DNA of 64,000 bases from Capsicum annuum. Its lineage: Eukaryota > Streptophyta > Magnoliopsida > Solanales > Solanaceae. Where the stretch lies: NCBI RefSeq assembly GCF_002878395.1, contig NC_061114.1, forward strand, positions 165,605,898-165,669,897, in the 5' to 3' direction. This document shows positions 34,877-46,155 of this stretch, one piece after another; positions within the stretch are counted from its first letter, which is position 1; every line of letters starts with the position of its first letter. Position numbers and translations under genes: made by a program. The notes under the pieces are model-generated. The model saw only the letters and a program-made list of their open reading frames with translations, was not told where the DNA came from and did not search any database.

Positions 34877-36720
34877 GATCCCTTGAAGAGCTTCTAATAA
34901 TTTGGCAGATTGCTAAGTTTTTCAAGTAACTATGTGAACTTGTCCTTATCATCCTTCTTTTTTAAACTTTGTGAAAAGGGTGGAGGAATTTTTATTTGGG
35001 GCAATGGAAAACTTTGAGGTTAGACTACCTTTTTCTCATCACCATCAATCCCATTAGGAGTCTCCTCCTTATCACCCTTTTTTTAACTAAAATCGGATCC
35101 TCATCACTCTTTTCATGAGACTTTGTGGTACCATCATTTGGCTTTCCAGACCACTTTCTCTTTGCACTTGCTTGTTCATCAAGAAGATTCTCATTAATCT
35201 CATCCATATTTTAACCAAGATTTATACCACTCCTAGTGGTGATTACCATAACATGGGAATTGTTCTTGGAGTTGACCATTGTGTCACTAGGTAGATCTCC
35301 TTTTTGCATAGCATTGAGTTGATTTGAAATTTAGAGTTTCAAATCTAGAGTTTCTTGATGGAGGCCGAATGATATGTGACCATTTGGTTTAATTGAGATA
35401 ATTCACTTTTTATCTCCCTTACTATTTTATCGGTGCCTTCAGCTTATATCAAAATTTGGGCAAGGACATCTACAGTTTTAAATTTTTTTTGGTCCACCGA
35501 GCTTGATTTCTTGTCCTTACATGATCATATGGGGACACATATCTATCATATCCTCTCTTCTTGTTCCTCCAATCATGATCTCTATACATCTCTCTATCGT
35601 GCCAATCACGATACTGGTGTTGATCATTCTAACCTTGATTCCCGTCTTACCTCTGGTAGGTGGGGCAAGAACCCTTTAGATGGTTTGCCAAGAACCTTAT
35701 CTCTTAATCAAGTGCCTTAGATTCATTCTCATCATAACTTTTGGCACCTTGAGAGACAACGACATTGACTGCCTTAGAAGGTTCTCCCATCACGTGTTTG
35801 GTGAGGAGATCTAATTGGGTCATTACTTTGGCCATATTTTCATCTTTTTCCTCCTCTTTCTTTCTTTTTAATTTTTAACATAAGATGTGGCCAGGGACCT
35901 TATGGAACTTTGGAGTCCTGAGTGTGCCATCCCATATTTTTCTTAGTGACTTGCTCAAGTAGATTTGCCGCAACACCATATGATAACTTCATAAGAGAAC
36001 CACCTGATGCATTGTCCACCACCGTCTTGTTTAGTTGGTACAATTCACTATAAAATATTTAGAGAAACATATTTTCCAACACTTAATGGTTCGGGAATTG
36101 CATGAGTTTGTCATTGAACCTTTTCCATACCTCATATAAGGGCTCACCACTAAGTTGATGAAAATTTATTATTGTGTTTCTTATTTGTAGCATTCTAGAT
36201 GGAGGAAAATATCTATCCAAAAAGACCTACGTAAGTTTTACCCTAGATGTAATAGGCCCGTGGGTAGAGATCTCAACAAAAAAATTACTTCACCTTTTTA
36301 GTATAACGGGAAAAGTCTCAACCAAATAGACTCTTCAGTAATATTGGCAATATCAAATGGGGTACACATCTTAATGAAGTTTTTCAAATGTATGTTTGCA
36401 TCTTCTTGTGCTTGGCCCCTGAATAGACCTTTTATTTGTAACATGTGGAGCATCACACTTATGACGTAGAATACCCCATTTTCCTTGGTCGATGGGATAC
36501 AGATTACACTCATATGGCCCACATCACTATGATGATCCTCATCATCGAGGTGTCCATAAAATGAGCCTTTATTTCTCATATTGTGGCTCATGGTGTCGTG
36601 ATTACTATGAAAATTACCTAAAAGGGGAATAAAAACAACAAATAAGGTAAGCAAAAGCACTACAATTAAACCAAGTTCACTAAAAACACCGCGATAGTGA
36701 AAACTAAGCTTCAGTCTTTA
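34877..36720 (-). pseudogene. RE-7 gag (Athila/Tat-like)
   Basis: Minus-strand gag. 36298-36660 reads VISVMLHMLQIKGLFRGQAQ then EDANIHLKNFIKMCTPFDIA and NITEESIWLRLFPLY, the capsid core. Further parts follow at 35930-36200 (text equivalent to FPP-type and LRDEI sections), degenerate repeats near 35540-35680, and 35025-35207 (MDEINENLLDEQASAKRKW), preceded by VMVITTRSG-like text at about 35220-35260. Several frameshifts. No zinc knuckle. The sequence is clearly closer to RE-8 gag (43000-44480) than to RE-3. Confidence 0.85.
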
Positions 36721-36732
36721 GCAACGATGCCA
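36720..36732 (-). other. RE-7 primer binding site (Asp-like)
   Basis: The minus strand reads TGGCATCGTTGCT, close to TGGCGCCGTTGCC. About 33 bp of T-rich sequence separates it from the LTR end at 36766, more than the usual 2-5 bp. Confidence 0.7.
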
Positions 36733-36765
36733 TTTTTTTATAAAACTCAACTTATATCAGTTTTT

Positions 36766-37054
36766 CGATGCAAGGCAGTTATTATAAATATATACTTAAC
36801 ATGAGTCGGGGTTTAATCCTCGAGGAGTACAAGCTAGCTTTCACCACCTACATGTATTGAGAGTTAACTATGTGTTAACCCGAAATGTAAAACTAAAACA
36901 AAACATGAAAGTAAATTAGGGGGTTTGAATATTGAAAGTTGTTCAACACAATCACCAAATTACACGAATATGAGGTCGAAAAAGTGTTAAGTTTGTCAAA
37001 GCAAGGGGGAACTTGAGGTTATGTTCTCCTAAGTAGTGTTCATGCATGGGTAAT
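36766..37054 (-). mobile_element. RE-7 5' LTR, part 1
   Basis: Matches 28669-28950 of the 3' LTR (GATGCAAGGCAGTTATTATA against GATGCAAGGCGATCATTGTA). It is broken by SL-2 at GTAAT (37050-37054). Confidence 0.88.
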
Positions 37055-39284
37055 GACACGACCCAAACCAGGTCCTAGTCATGTCAAACATCTCAAGTTC
37101 AATAAGGATCGAAGACTACCTCTTATACCTAATCTAACTAACCAATATACAACCAATGTCAGATGAATTCCGAACATATAACAAGCTAGAGTATTTAGAA
37201 TTCAAATACTTTGGGATAAGTCCAAATCTGAGACCAACCCAACCAAGTCATACTGTCCCACCTAAACCAAAAAAACCATAATATGACCAAGTACATAGTT
37301 ATCCATGTAAATCCTCTAAACAATGCCAAAGAATATCTTGTTGGGACATGCTCCCAACCATAGCCACAAACCAATGTCAAAGGAAAAGTAAAGACATAAG
37401 ATAAACCATAACATGAAATGGTCCTTTTGAAGATAAAATCTCACCACTTCATTCTAACTTAAGATATCCTCGGATCAGCAAGTCACTGAGTAGGAGGAAT
37501 AGTAGTATGGACGGTTCCTACATTGCATGGGGATACAGTGCCTGAAGACTACTTGCGGATGAACTTTATCATATACTAAGAAATAAGGATAAAATAATTC
37601 CATTATGGAAAACCAAAGTAAATAACCATATGCAACCACATACATACATATAAACCATGCCGGGAAAGGGGATCGAGTTTAGCATGCATTTAAAAGATTA
37701 ACCTAGGTTATGTAGCTTTACTGTCATAATCAACCCACAGGCTATATGGGTCCAGTGTTACCCCCTGAATGAGCCCCAATGCATGTAGCTGTATGAACTT
37801 AAGATACCATAGGTGGCTTGGGATTCCCTTGTATCCTTTGCCCTCTATGGTACATATGTACGAGTATATACATAGGGGATTCCCTTGTACCCCACAAGTA
37901 CGTGGTCATAAAGACCAATCCTCATATCGAAAAACATGAGTTTTCAGTGCCAACCTTTTGGACTCACACCTTCAAAGCAAGCTATCACAACCCCCATTAT
38001 TGCCCAATTAAAAGATTTAAAACATAACCAAACCACCAATTCTAGGAGTTAACTATTAAGGCATTGTAATGTCGTATCATCTTGCCAACTATAGCTTGCA
38101 ATCAATGTCATTAGCCAAAACTTAGGGGATTCCCATGTACCCAAAACTCCATTATTAAAATCGCTTGGGGAATTCTTGTGTACCCTACAAGGTTTTCATT
38201 GATCACTCACTTAGGGGATTCCATTATACCCCATAAGGTTTTCAAAATCATCTTTAACCAAAGCCATGGACTCCAATACCTTTCCAAACCATTAAGACTC
38301 AACAAATGCAATTTATGTTCCATTACCATATTATATAATGCAAAGTTTTCAATAATTGTCAAACTATGTGACAAAATCCTTCTCATAGGTATTTTAACAA
38401 ATATATTAAGGGCATACGATTTCCAAAATCAAAAACCATGTATAAATTGACCATTCCCATGCAACCATATGTTCACACGATTATTATAACATAAAAACCA
38501 AAAGAAACACATAGGAAAACAATATCCAACCAAGAACAACAAAAAACCCCAATATCTATTTCCAAAACCCAAACATTACCACAATAATACCATGAAAACC
38601 ATCTATTAAAACATGATATTAGTCAAGCTATCAATGAAGGAGGAGTAATATGCCTAACTTACAAAGATTTACAGAGGTATATTGATCCTTAAGACTCTAG
38701 ATGACCAACTAGAAGAAAACCTAGCTAATCTTCTTGAGAGTTTTTTAGAGAGTGTTTAAATCCTCTAAGTAAAGAATGAATGACCAAATAGGGTTATAAG
38801 ATGTGGAGTATTAAGGGGTTGGTGTGGTAAATGTCCAAAATACCCTCAGCTTAAAAGCTGTAGAAAGAACGCATATGGGTACAATTGAACCCCTCAGCTC
38901 ATGTCCACATCATATGAGTGGTACCCTCAACTCGTCACTTAATTAGAAAATTGGACACCACATTCTGTCCAATAATCGACTCACTTAACTAACTTGTATC
39001 ATCACCATACGACTAGTACCCTAAAGTCATACCCTAGGGAGAACATCAAAGGATAGACACTAAACAACATACAATTAGACCGATACTTCTTGTCACATCA
39101 ATATACGACTTATATGGAGTATTCTCATACCTTAGATAGAACATGGCCAATATCTCACTAGCCAACATATGGATAGGGTCCTAGACCCATACCTATACGA
39201 TATGAGTCATGGTATCAGTCGTATTATGATTAGAAAGTTCAAAACAAAGGAAATTTCCAAGGGCCAAAACCTAGGATGTTTGAC
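37055..39284 (-). mobile_element. SL-2, solo LTR-like insert (2.23 kb)
   Basis: Insert flanked by GTAAT at 37050-37054 and 39285-39289. The RE-7 3' LTR shows the empty site CATGGGTAATCAATGG at 28946-28961, proving an insertion with a 5-bp duplication. Ends read GACACGACCC... and ...GGATGTTTGAC, slightly off TG...CA by mutation. Minus orientation is inferred from the order of sequence features. Inside there are five copies of GGGGATTCCCTTGTACCCC-like words (37800-38240) and an ATACGACT/CATATGAGT word block (38880-39230). No interior or primer site is attached. Several short frames (37195-37380, 37818-38027, 38178-38450) show no known domain. Confidence 0.88.
37800..38240. repeat. Dispersed GGGGATTCCCTTGTACCC repeat in SL-2
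   Basis: About five variants near 37818, 37876, 38127, 38164 and 38215, each ending in TACCC and mostly followed by a CACAAG/CATAAGG-like sequence. Unequal spacing (30-250 bp) and varied intervening DNA make this no tandem satellite and no CRISPR. Confidence 0.75.
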
Positions 39285-40133
39285 GTAATCAATAGTTAGT
39301 CCAAGTTTTGTCTAAGGGTTTTGGATAGGCTAGATTTAGGATCTAAGTGTTAACTTTTCGATAAAATACTAAATTTCACACATTGTTTCTTTTAAATACC
39401 TCATGAGTGTGACAAGATTACCAATCTATGACCTCAAACTTAGAATCCTTACTTCTAAGATGATGCTTATGAACATAGCCAATTTAACTAACACCCTTAT
39501 TTCTAAGATAGTGCTAACAAATAAGCTAGTTCAAGGTGTCTCTTGCAATCACTCTTCACCCACACCCCTCTTTCAAGAATGATATGGGATCTAAGAAAAT
39601 TAGGGTATTCACCCACAATTTATAATTCAACCATAGAATAAAATCAAAACCCATCACTATTAACCAATTAATTTTTTCTAACAATCAACACCTATGCCCA
39701 ATCTACTACTTAATCAAACATAAACCAAAGATATCGATTTATCTACTCATGAGATTAAATAGGAGAGATATACCAAAATTGGCATGCACTTGATCCATAA
39801 TAATCAAAAACAGAGAACCCAAGCTTCAATTTCAATTTACAACTAGAATCTCTTCGAATCGAATTAACAAATTATCCTATCAACTCAAAATTATTGTATT
39901 TTTCCTCTCCGAACACAAAATTGGATGAAAGATTGCAGAATGTGAAAGGGTTTTGCCATTTTGTGCGTAGGATCTAGCTTCATCAAATTCTACTTTTCCC
40001 TTGTATTTATGATCTACCGCGACCGACATATCTTGATTGCATTCACAACTCTAGCAATCACGATAGTCATATTGTGATCACCAAAGTTTGACTTGAGTTT
40101 CGACTGTGATCGCGACACTTGAAGTGCGATCAC
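39285..40133 (-). mobile_element. RE-7 5' LTR, part 2
   Basis: Continues the 3' LTR match (28948-29790) after SL-2. It ends with GTGATCGCGAC...GTGCGATCAC at the RE-8 insertion point. Confidence 0.85.
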
Positions 40134-41591
40134 TGATCATGTTCACCTATACCATAGTCTTTGTGTAGGACGGTCATTGTCAAATATAATAATCCAACTT
40201 GATTTGGGGTCGAATCCAGAAGGAGTGTAACTAGTATTCAAGTTTTATGTTTGTCAGAAGCTACTAAGTATTTACCTACAATGTAAACATAAAGAAAGAC
40301 ATAAATTAAAATAGGGGTATGGTTAGAAAGGTTGTTTAGATAAAATTCAATTGAACTACCAATTTATGGTAAACGTTATAGTTAAAATTCCAATAGGAGA
40401 ATAGTCTGGGGATTATGTTTTCCTAGAAGCAAATAGTGCATGGGTGTATGTGAATCAAATGCAAACTCTATCTAATTACTATATGGGTAGGTTAGGTTAG
40501 GGGTTTTGATGTTAGTTTTTCAACCAAACATCAAAATATCACTCACGGATCCTTTCGGATACCTCATGGGTATGGCAAATAAATCAACCCACAAACCTTA
40601 ATTGCGCATCCCTATTTCTAGGAAGATGTCCAAGACATAGCAAATTCATAATCTATCCTTATTTCTAAGACAAGGTAAAGGAATAAGGTAACATCTAATT
40701 ATTGTTCACAAATACTTGTCACCCCATATCCCTTTTCAATAATGATATGGGATCCAAATAAGTACCCACATCCCTCTTTCAAGGATGATATGGAATTTTG
40801 GGAATTTGGGGCTTTCACCCACAAATTCCAATTTAACAATCAAGTATTTCTGAAACCCAACATCATTAACCAAGAATCTACACTAATAAAAAAGACCCAC
40901 ACACATTTGCACCCAATTCCAACATAACCCCATGATATAAGATAGTTTTCTCAAATTCAACTTCCATTATTCTCAAATTCCATCGCACCCTATTCACATT
41001 CAAAGCTTCCATTGAAGATGAAAGGGCAGTCCGATGCACTAAAGCTACTGCTATAATAATTAGAACTAAAATTGTTTAATTAGAACTAAAATCCTTGGAA
41101 AACTAACTATAATAATCTTTTCCAATTTAATAGGGTTTGTACAATGCCAAAATATGAATTCTAGTTCAAGATATCCCAAAAGTGAGAGGGTTTTTTTCCT
41201 ATAGCAAAATTGCAACTAGCTGTGGGAAATTACAAAATTACCCCTGGGCTAATTTTTGCTCTATTGCGATTGTTGGTTATTGACCACAATCGTGGCTCAC
41301 ACGGTTTCTTTAAAGCTACCATTATCGTTATGCTGGCAGTGATCGAGGCCCTTAAATTGCGATTACGGTAACTTAGGTTGATCCCAGCTCCTGATTTTCC
41401 AACTTTTGCTCTCATTTTCCTATTTTGTTCTCTTTTATGCTCACTTAACTTGTTTTCTTTCATTTACCAGTGAACTTGAAAAACATGGGAATTAGTTCTT
41501 TCAAATGACAAATTTTTCTAATTAACACCATTTAATCATAGTAGTGTACACAAATTTGGATGTAAATGAGTGGTAAATTTACCACTCATCA
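40134..41591 (-). mobile_element. RE-8 LTR, left copy (1.46 kb)
   Basis: On the minus strand it starts TGATGAGTGGTAAATTTACC at 41591 and ends GGTGAACATGATCA at 40134. It is flanked by ATCAC on both sides (40129-40133 and 41592-41596), so taken alone it looks like a solo LTR. It matches the right copy (44525-45934) along its whole length. The word block at 41260-41370 holds ACAATCGTGG/GTGATCGAGG words. Confidence 0.85.
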
Positions 41592-42277
41592 ATCACAGCA
41601 CCTGAGGGTCATTTGATATTTAGTTTTTGCCATTCCTAAGACATGAATTCTAAGGCTTGCACATATAATTAAAAAGATAATTCGAGTCACATACTAGATT
41701 GATAGATTAAGAGGGGATACTGATGCGCAATTTGGATGAACACAAACAAAATCAGTTCCAATTTGAGATAAAATAGGAAAGAAGTGTAGGGGAAATAGTA
41801 GACTATTCAGTTTTTAAAACTAATTTGACCGTGATTGCAGTAAAAGTTTCATAATTGCGGTTATGCGGCGATCGCAATTGCGATAGCATGCATACCACAA
41901 TCACAGTAACTGATTCCAAATTTTTGTTCTTCAGTCCACTACTCAAATGCAACACACTTCCCCTTTTTAAATCTCATTCAAAACTCCTTATAGAACAAAA
42001 ATTTCATGGATTAATCACAAACAAAAATTAAATCTACTCTAACAATTAAAATTCAAAGGATACGAGACACTTTCATGGCAGTAGTGTGTTGCTCCCACCT
42101 AGCACCTACTTTATCATTGTGGCACGATGTTCATCAACTTTTAAGTTGGGTCCTTGAGGAGCCCATAATCCATCTTATTCTCCACCACATCAATGACGCA
42201 CAACACTTGAAGTTCCATTGGTTGTTTTTCCATTTTACAAACCTAAAAAGATGTTTCATCATTTTGAACCTAAAATT
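41592..42277 (-). mobile_element. RE-8 3' non-coding region, shortened
   Basis: Holds a GTGTGTTGCTCCCACCTAGCACC landmark (about 42085-42107), words GATCGCAATTGCGATAGC (about 41870-41890), and text collinear with RE-7 33670-33760 (AAGACATGAATTCTAAGGC). From 41592 to about 41627 it reads ATCACAGCACCTGAGGGTCATTTGAT..., which repeats the flank at 45935-45970. The extra ORF present in RE-7 is missing. Confidence 0.7.
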
Positions 42278-42718
42278 TTATTTCTCCTTGCTCCATATAA
42301 AAAATTTATCTCCTAGTTGACAAAAAGGTCTCTTAAGAATAATGGGTATTTCTTGGTCTATTTCATAATCTAGGACCACAAAGTCTGCTGACAAAATAAA
42401 ACAATCAACCTTGACCAAGACATCATACAAAACTCCAACTGGTTTATTGGTTGAGTGATCCACCATCAAGACTCTCATTACTGTAGGAGTAGAAGTGTCA
42501 AGACTTTAATAAATTTTATATGGCATGAGATTTATGCTTGCACCAAGGTCACACAAGGTTTTATCAAATTTGTTTGTCCCAATAGTGCAAGGGATTGTGA
42601 AGGCTCCTCGATCTTTTTTCTTTTTTGTCATAACACTAGTCATGATAGAATTACAACCATGGATAACTTTAATGTTTTCACCATCCACAAGGCGCTTCTT
42701 GGACATTAGTATTTTCAT
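42278..42718 (-). pseudogene. RE-8 aspartic protease
   Basis: Two overlapping minus-strand frames. 42506-42718 reads MKILMSKKRLVDGENIKVIH, GAFTIPCTIGTNKFDKTLCD and LGASINLMPYKIY, with an intact DLGAS active site. 42278-42478 reads VLMVDHSTNKPVGVLYDVLV, ADFVVLDYEIDQEIPIILKR. They are separated by one frameshift near 42490. It ends in text (QMELQVL...VIDVVE) shared with RE-7, then non-coding spacer. No RT follows. Confidence 0.88.
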
Positions 42719-44503
42719 AACTTAGCATATCCTAGAATTTCTTAAATGACTTTTAGAAATGGGATATTAATTGACAGATTGCTAAGCTTGGCGAGGAACT
42801 CTTGAATTTGACATTTTTCTCCGTTTTATTGAGTCTTTGAGGGAAATGAGGAGGGATTTTTATTTGGGACTATCATCACCCTCAACTATCTTAGGAGTTC
42901 TCTCCTCATTATCCTCTTTTTGAGACTTTGGAGCCTCATTATTATAATCACTCACATACTTCTTCTTTGTATTCACTAGATCAGCATTAGACTTTTATTT
43001 GGCCTCAACCACTTATGCGCCAAGTTCTTTACCACTCTAAGTGACAATTTCTAAGACTTGAGCATCTTTTTTAATCATTTACCACCGTATCACTGGGAAG
43101 GCCACCCTTTGGCCTAGCATTGATTGCAGATAATATTTGGCCAATTTGAGTCTCCAATTGTTTGATTGAAGCAGGGTGTGATACAATCATTTGGTTGATT
43201 TGAGAAAAATCTCCTTTTAATTCTCAGACCATCTTGTTTGTCCCTTTTACTCTTATCAAGATTCTAGCAAGCATATACGCGTCCTTAAACTATGTAGGAT
43301 CCATGGGATTTGACTCCTTCCTTTTCACTTATTCATGGAGGGGGCACATATCTATCATACCCCTTTTCTTATCACTCCAATCATGATCTCTATCTCTGTC
43401 ACACCATTCCCTTTCTCGATCACGATCGGTCTAACCTTGGTTCCCACTTTGCCTTTGATAGGCGGGGGAGAACCCCCTGAGTAGTTTGCCAAATATCTAA
43501 TTTCTTCATTGAGCTTCTTCACTTCTTCTTCACAATATCTTTTGGATGCCACGACATTTACCATTTTTTTTGGATGCACCCATCACATGCTTTGTAAGAA
43601 TTTCTAATTGTATTATTATTTTTACCATGTTTTCCTACCTCTTTTCTTCTTTCTTTCTTTACTCTTTTCCACATAGGATGTGGTAGAGGACTCTTTATCT
43701 ACCTCGGTGTCTCAGGTGTTCCACCCCTTATTTGTCTTTGTGATTTGCTGAAGCAAAGATGAAGCCACTCCATATGGCAACCTCACAAGTGATCCATCGG
43801 CCACATTATCTAGCATGGTCTTGTTGAGTTGTCAAATGCCCTATAGAAAATTTGTAAGAGCATGTTGTCCAGTACCTCATGGATAGGACATTTCATAAGC
43901 TTTTCATTAAACCTCTCCCAAACTTCTTATAGAGGCTTCCTGTTTAGTTGATAAAAATTAATGATTTCTTTCTGCATTTTCAATATCTTTGACAATAGGA
44001 AGTAATAATCTAAGAAAGCCTCAGTGAGATCGACGCATGATGTGATTGAACCAGTTGTAAGAAACCTCAACAATAATACCACTTTACTCGTTAGAGAGAA
44101 TAGAAAGAGGCATAACCATATGGATTCTTGTGAGATGTGAGAAATGTTGAACGGGGCACACACTTCCACAAAATTTTTCAAGTGCATGTTTGGGTCTTCA
44201 TAAGCATGACCAGAGTTATTTCATCTGAAGAATTTGTAACATCACACATGTTATGTGAAAAACCCATTCCCTGCATTTAGTGGGACGCGGATGGCACTAT
44301 AATGCCTCGCATTGTGGAGATGGTCTTCATCATCAAGGGGCCCATCAAAGATCCCGGCATTACTTGCATGATCACTCATTGTATCGAGGACACTATTGAT
44401 ATTACCTATAAAGAAACAAAAACAACAACCAAAATAAATAACACACACTTTGGGTAAACCCAAAGTCACTATCAATACCACATAAGTAAAAACTAAGTTT
44501 CAC
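42719..44503 (-). pseudogene. RE-8 gag (Athila/Tat-like)
   Basis: Minus-strand gag. 43927-44187 reads MHLKNFVEVCAPFNISHISQ, ESIWLCLFLFSL, then TEAFLDYYFLLSKILKMQKE. 44251-44481 is the N-terminal part with DHASNAGIFDGPLDDEDHLH, parallel to RE-7 HNMRNKGSFYGHLDDEDHHS. 43355-43579 reads ASKRYCEEEVKKLNEEIRYL, a glycine/proline-rich linker part. Frames are broken by several shifts. The lineage is the same as RE-7. Confidence 0.85.
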
Positions 44504-44521
44504 TCCTTGAAAACGGTGTCA
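44504..44521 (-). other. RE-8 primer binding site (Asp-like)
   Basis: The minus strand reads TGACACCGTTTTCAAGGA, three bases from the LTR end at 44525. It is a decayed relative of TGGCACCGTTGCCAAGGA-type sites. Confidence 0.7.
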
Positions 44522-44524
44522 TTT

Positions 44525-45934
44525 TGATCATACACACCTATACCATAGTTTTGGTGTAGGATCATTGTTTTTAAAGATAATAATGCAACTTGAGTTAGGG
44601 TCGAATCAACAAGAAGTGTAACTAGTATTCTAGTCTTATGCGTGTTGGAAGATACTAAGTATTTACACCCAAAGTAAACATTAAGAAAGACATAAATTAA
44701 AATGGGGGTATAGTTAGAAAGGTTGTTTAGATAAAATTCAATTGAAATACAAATTTAGGGCAACAATTGTAGGTAAAACTCCAATAGGAGAATAGTCTTA
44801 GGATTATGTTTTCCTGGGGGAAAATAGTGCATAGATGTGTCGAATCAAATGAAAACCCTAGTTAATGACTATATGAGTAGGTTAGGTTAGGGGTTTTGAT
44901 GTTAGTTTCTCAACTAAACATCAAAATACCACCCATGGATCCTTTTGGATACCTCATGGGTGTGGAAAACAAATTAACCCACAACCTTAATTGGGCATCC
45001 CTATTTCTAGGAAGATGTCCAAAACATAGCAAATTCACAATCAGTCCTTAATTCTAAGAAAAGGTAAAAGAATAAGCTAAAATTTAATTATTGTTTAGAA
45101 ATACTGGTCACCTATATCCCTTTTTAGGGATTATATGGGATCTAAATTAGTACCCCCACATCCTTCTTTTAAGGATGATGTGGGATTTTGGGAATTTGGA
45201 GCTTTCACCCATAAATTCCTATTTAACAATCAAGTATTTGTGAAACCCAACATCATTAACTAAGAATCTACACTTATAAATAAGACCAACACATATTTGC
45301 AGACTTTTCCAACATAACCCTTGATAGATGTTTAGATACTCATAAAGTTTGAGAAAAGAGATATACCCAAATACATATTCAAAGCTTCCTTTGAAGATAT
45401 TGTTCTGAAATTAAACTTTAATTACAACTGAAATCCTTGGAAAATTAACTACAATAATCTTTCCCAATTTAGTAGGGTTTCTACAATGCCAAAAAAACTT
45501 GAATTATAGTTCAATATATCCCAAAAGTGAAAGGGTGTTTGCCCTATAGGGAATTGGAACAAGCTATGGGAAATTACAAAAACTGTCTTGGGCTATTTTC
45601 TGCTCTATCACAATCGCCAGTGCTTGATCGCGATTGCGGCTCCCATAGTTACAATAAACCTATCATGATCGCTATACTGGCTACAATCATGGCCCTCAAA
45701 CCACGATCTAGGTAACTGAGGTCGATCCCAGCTCCTGATTTTCCAGTTATGCACTCCTTTTACTATTTTGTTCTCTTTTATGCTCACTTCACTTGTTTTC
45801 TTTCATTTACCTATGAACCTATAAAACATGGGAGTTAGTGTATTTAAATGACAAATTTTTCTCATTAACACTATTTAATCATAGTAATGTACACAAATTT
45901 AGATGTAAATGATTGGTAAATTTACCACTGATCA
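44525..45934 (-). mobile_element. RE-8 5' LTR, right copy (1.41 kb)
   Basis: On the minus strand it starts TGATCAGTGGTAAATTTACC at 45934 and ends GTGTATGATCA at 44525, followed by the primer site. The outer flank is ATTGC (45935-45939). Together with ATCAC on the left (40129-40133) this fits an original ATCGC duplication whose CpG decayed differently on each side. The word block is at 45605-45720. Confidence 0.85.
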
Positions 45935-46155
45935 ATTGCGGCACCTGAGGGTCATTTGATCTTTAGTTTTGATCCTCTTAACCACTTTCCTTCTCTTTTT
46001 GCTTGATCTTAATTCATGTTTATCATATTTCCTATAAGATCACAAAAACTAGACGTTAAGGCATTTAAATAGAGATCTAGACTCATTTATACAATTAGAT
46101 CATTGTAGTGTACAATAATTTTGATGTAAATTAGTGAAAAATTTTCCACTCATCA
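45935..46155 (-). mobile_element. RE-7 5' LTR, part 3
   Basis: Matches the last part of the RE-7 3' LTR (29800-30022), for example ATTTATACAATTAGATCATTGTAGTGT. It ends ACTCATCA at 46155, the outer end of RE-7. Confidence 0.85.

Noticed and set aside
37800..38240. CRISPR-like spaced repeats (GGGGATTCCCTTGTACCC)
   Set aside because: Irregular spacing, diverged copies, no Cas genes, and a position inside a plant LTR.
40134..41591. Calling the left RE-8 LTR an independent solo LTR
   Set aside because: It has ATCAC on both sides, but the adjoining interior and right LTR of the same family make a rearranged RE-8 more likely; the ambiguity is kept as a finding.
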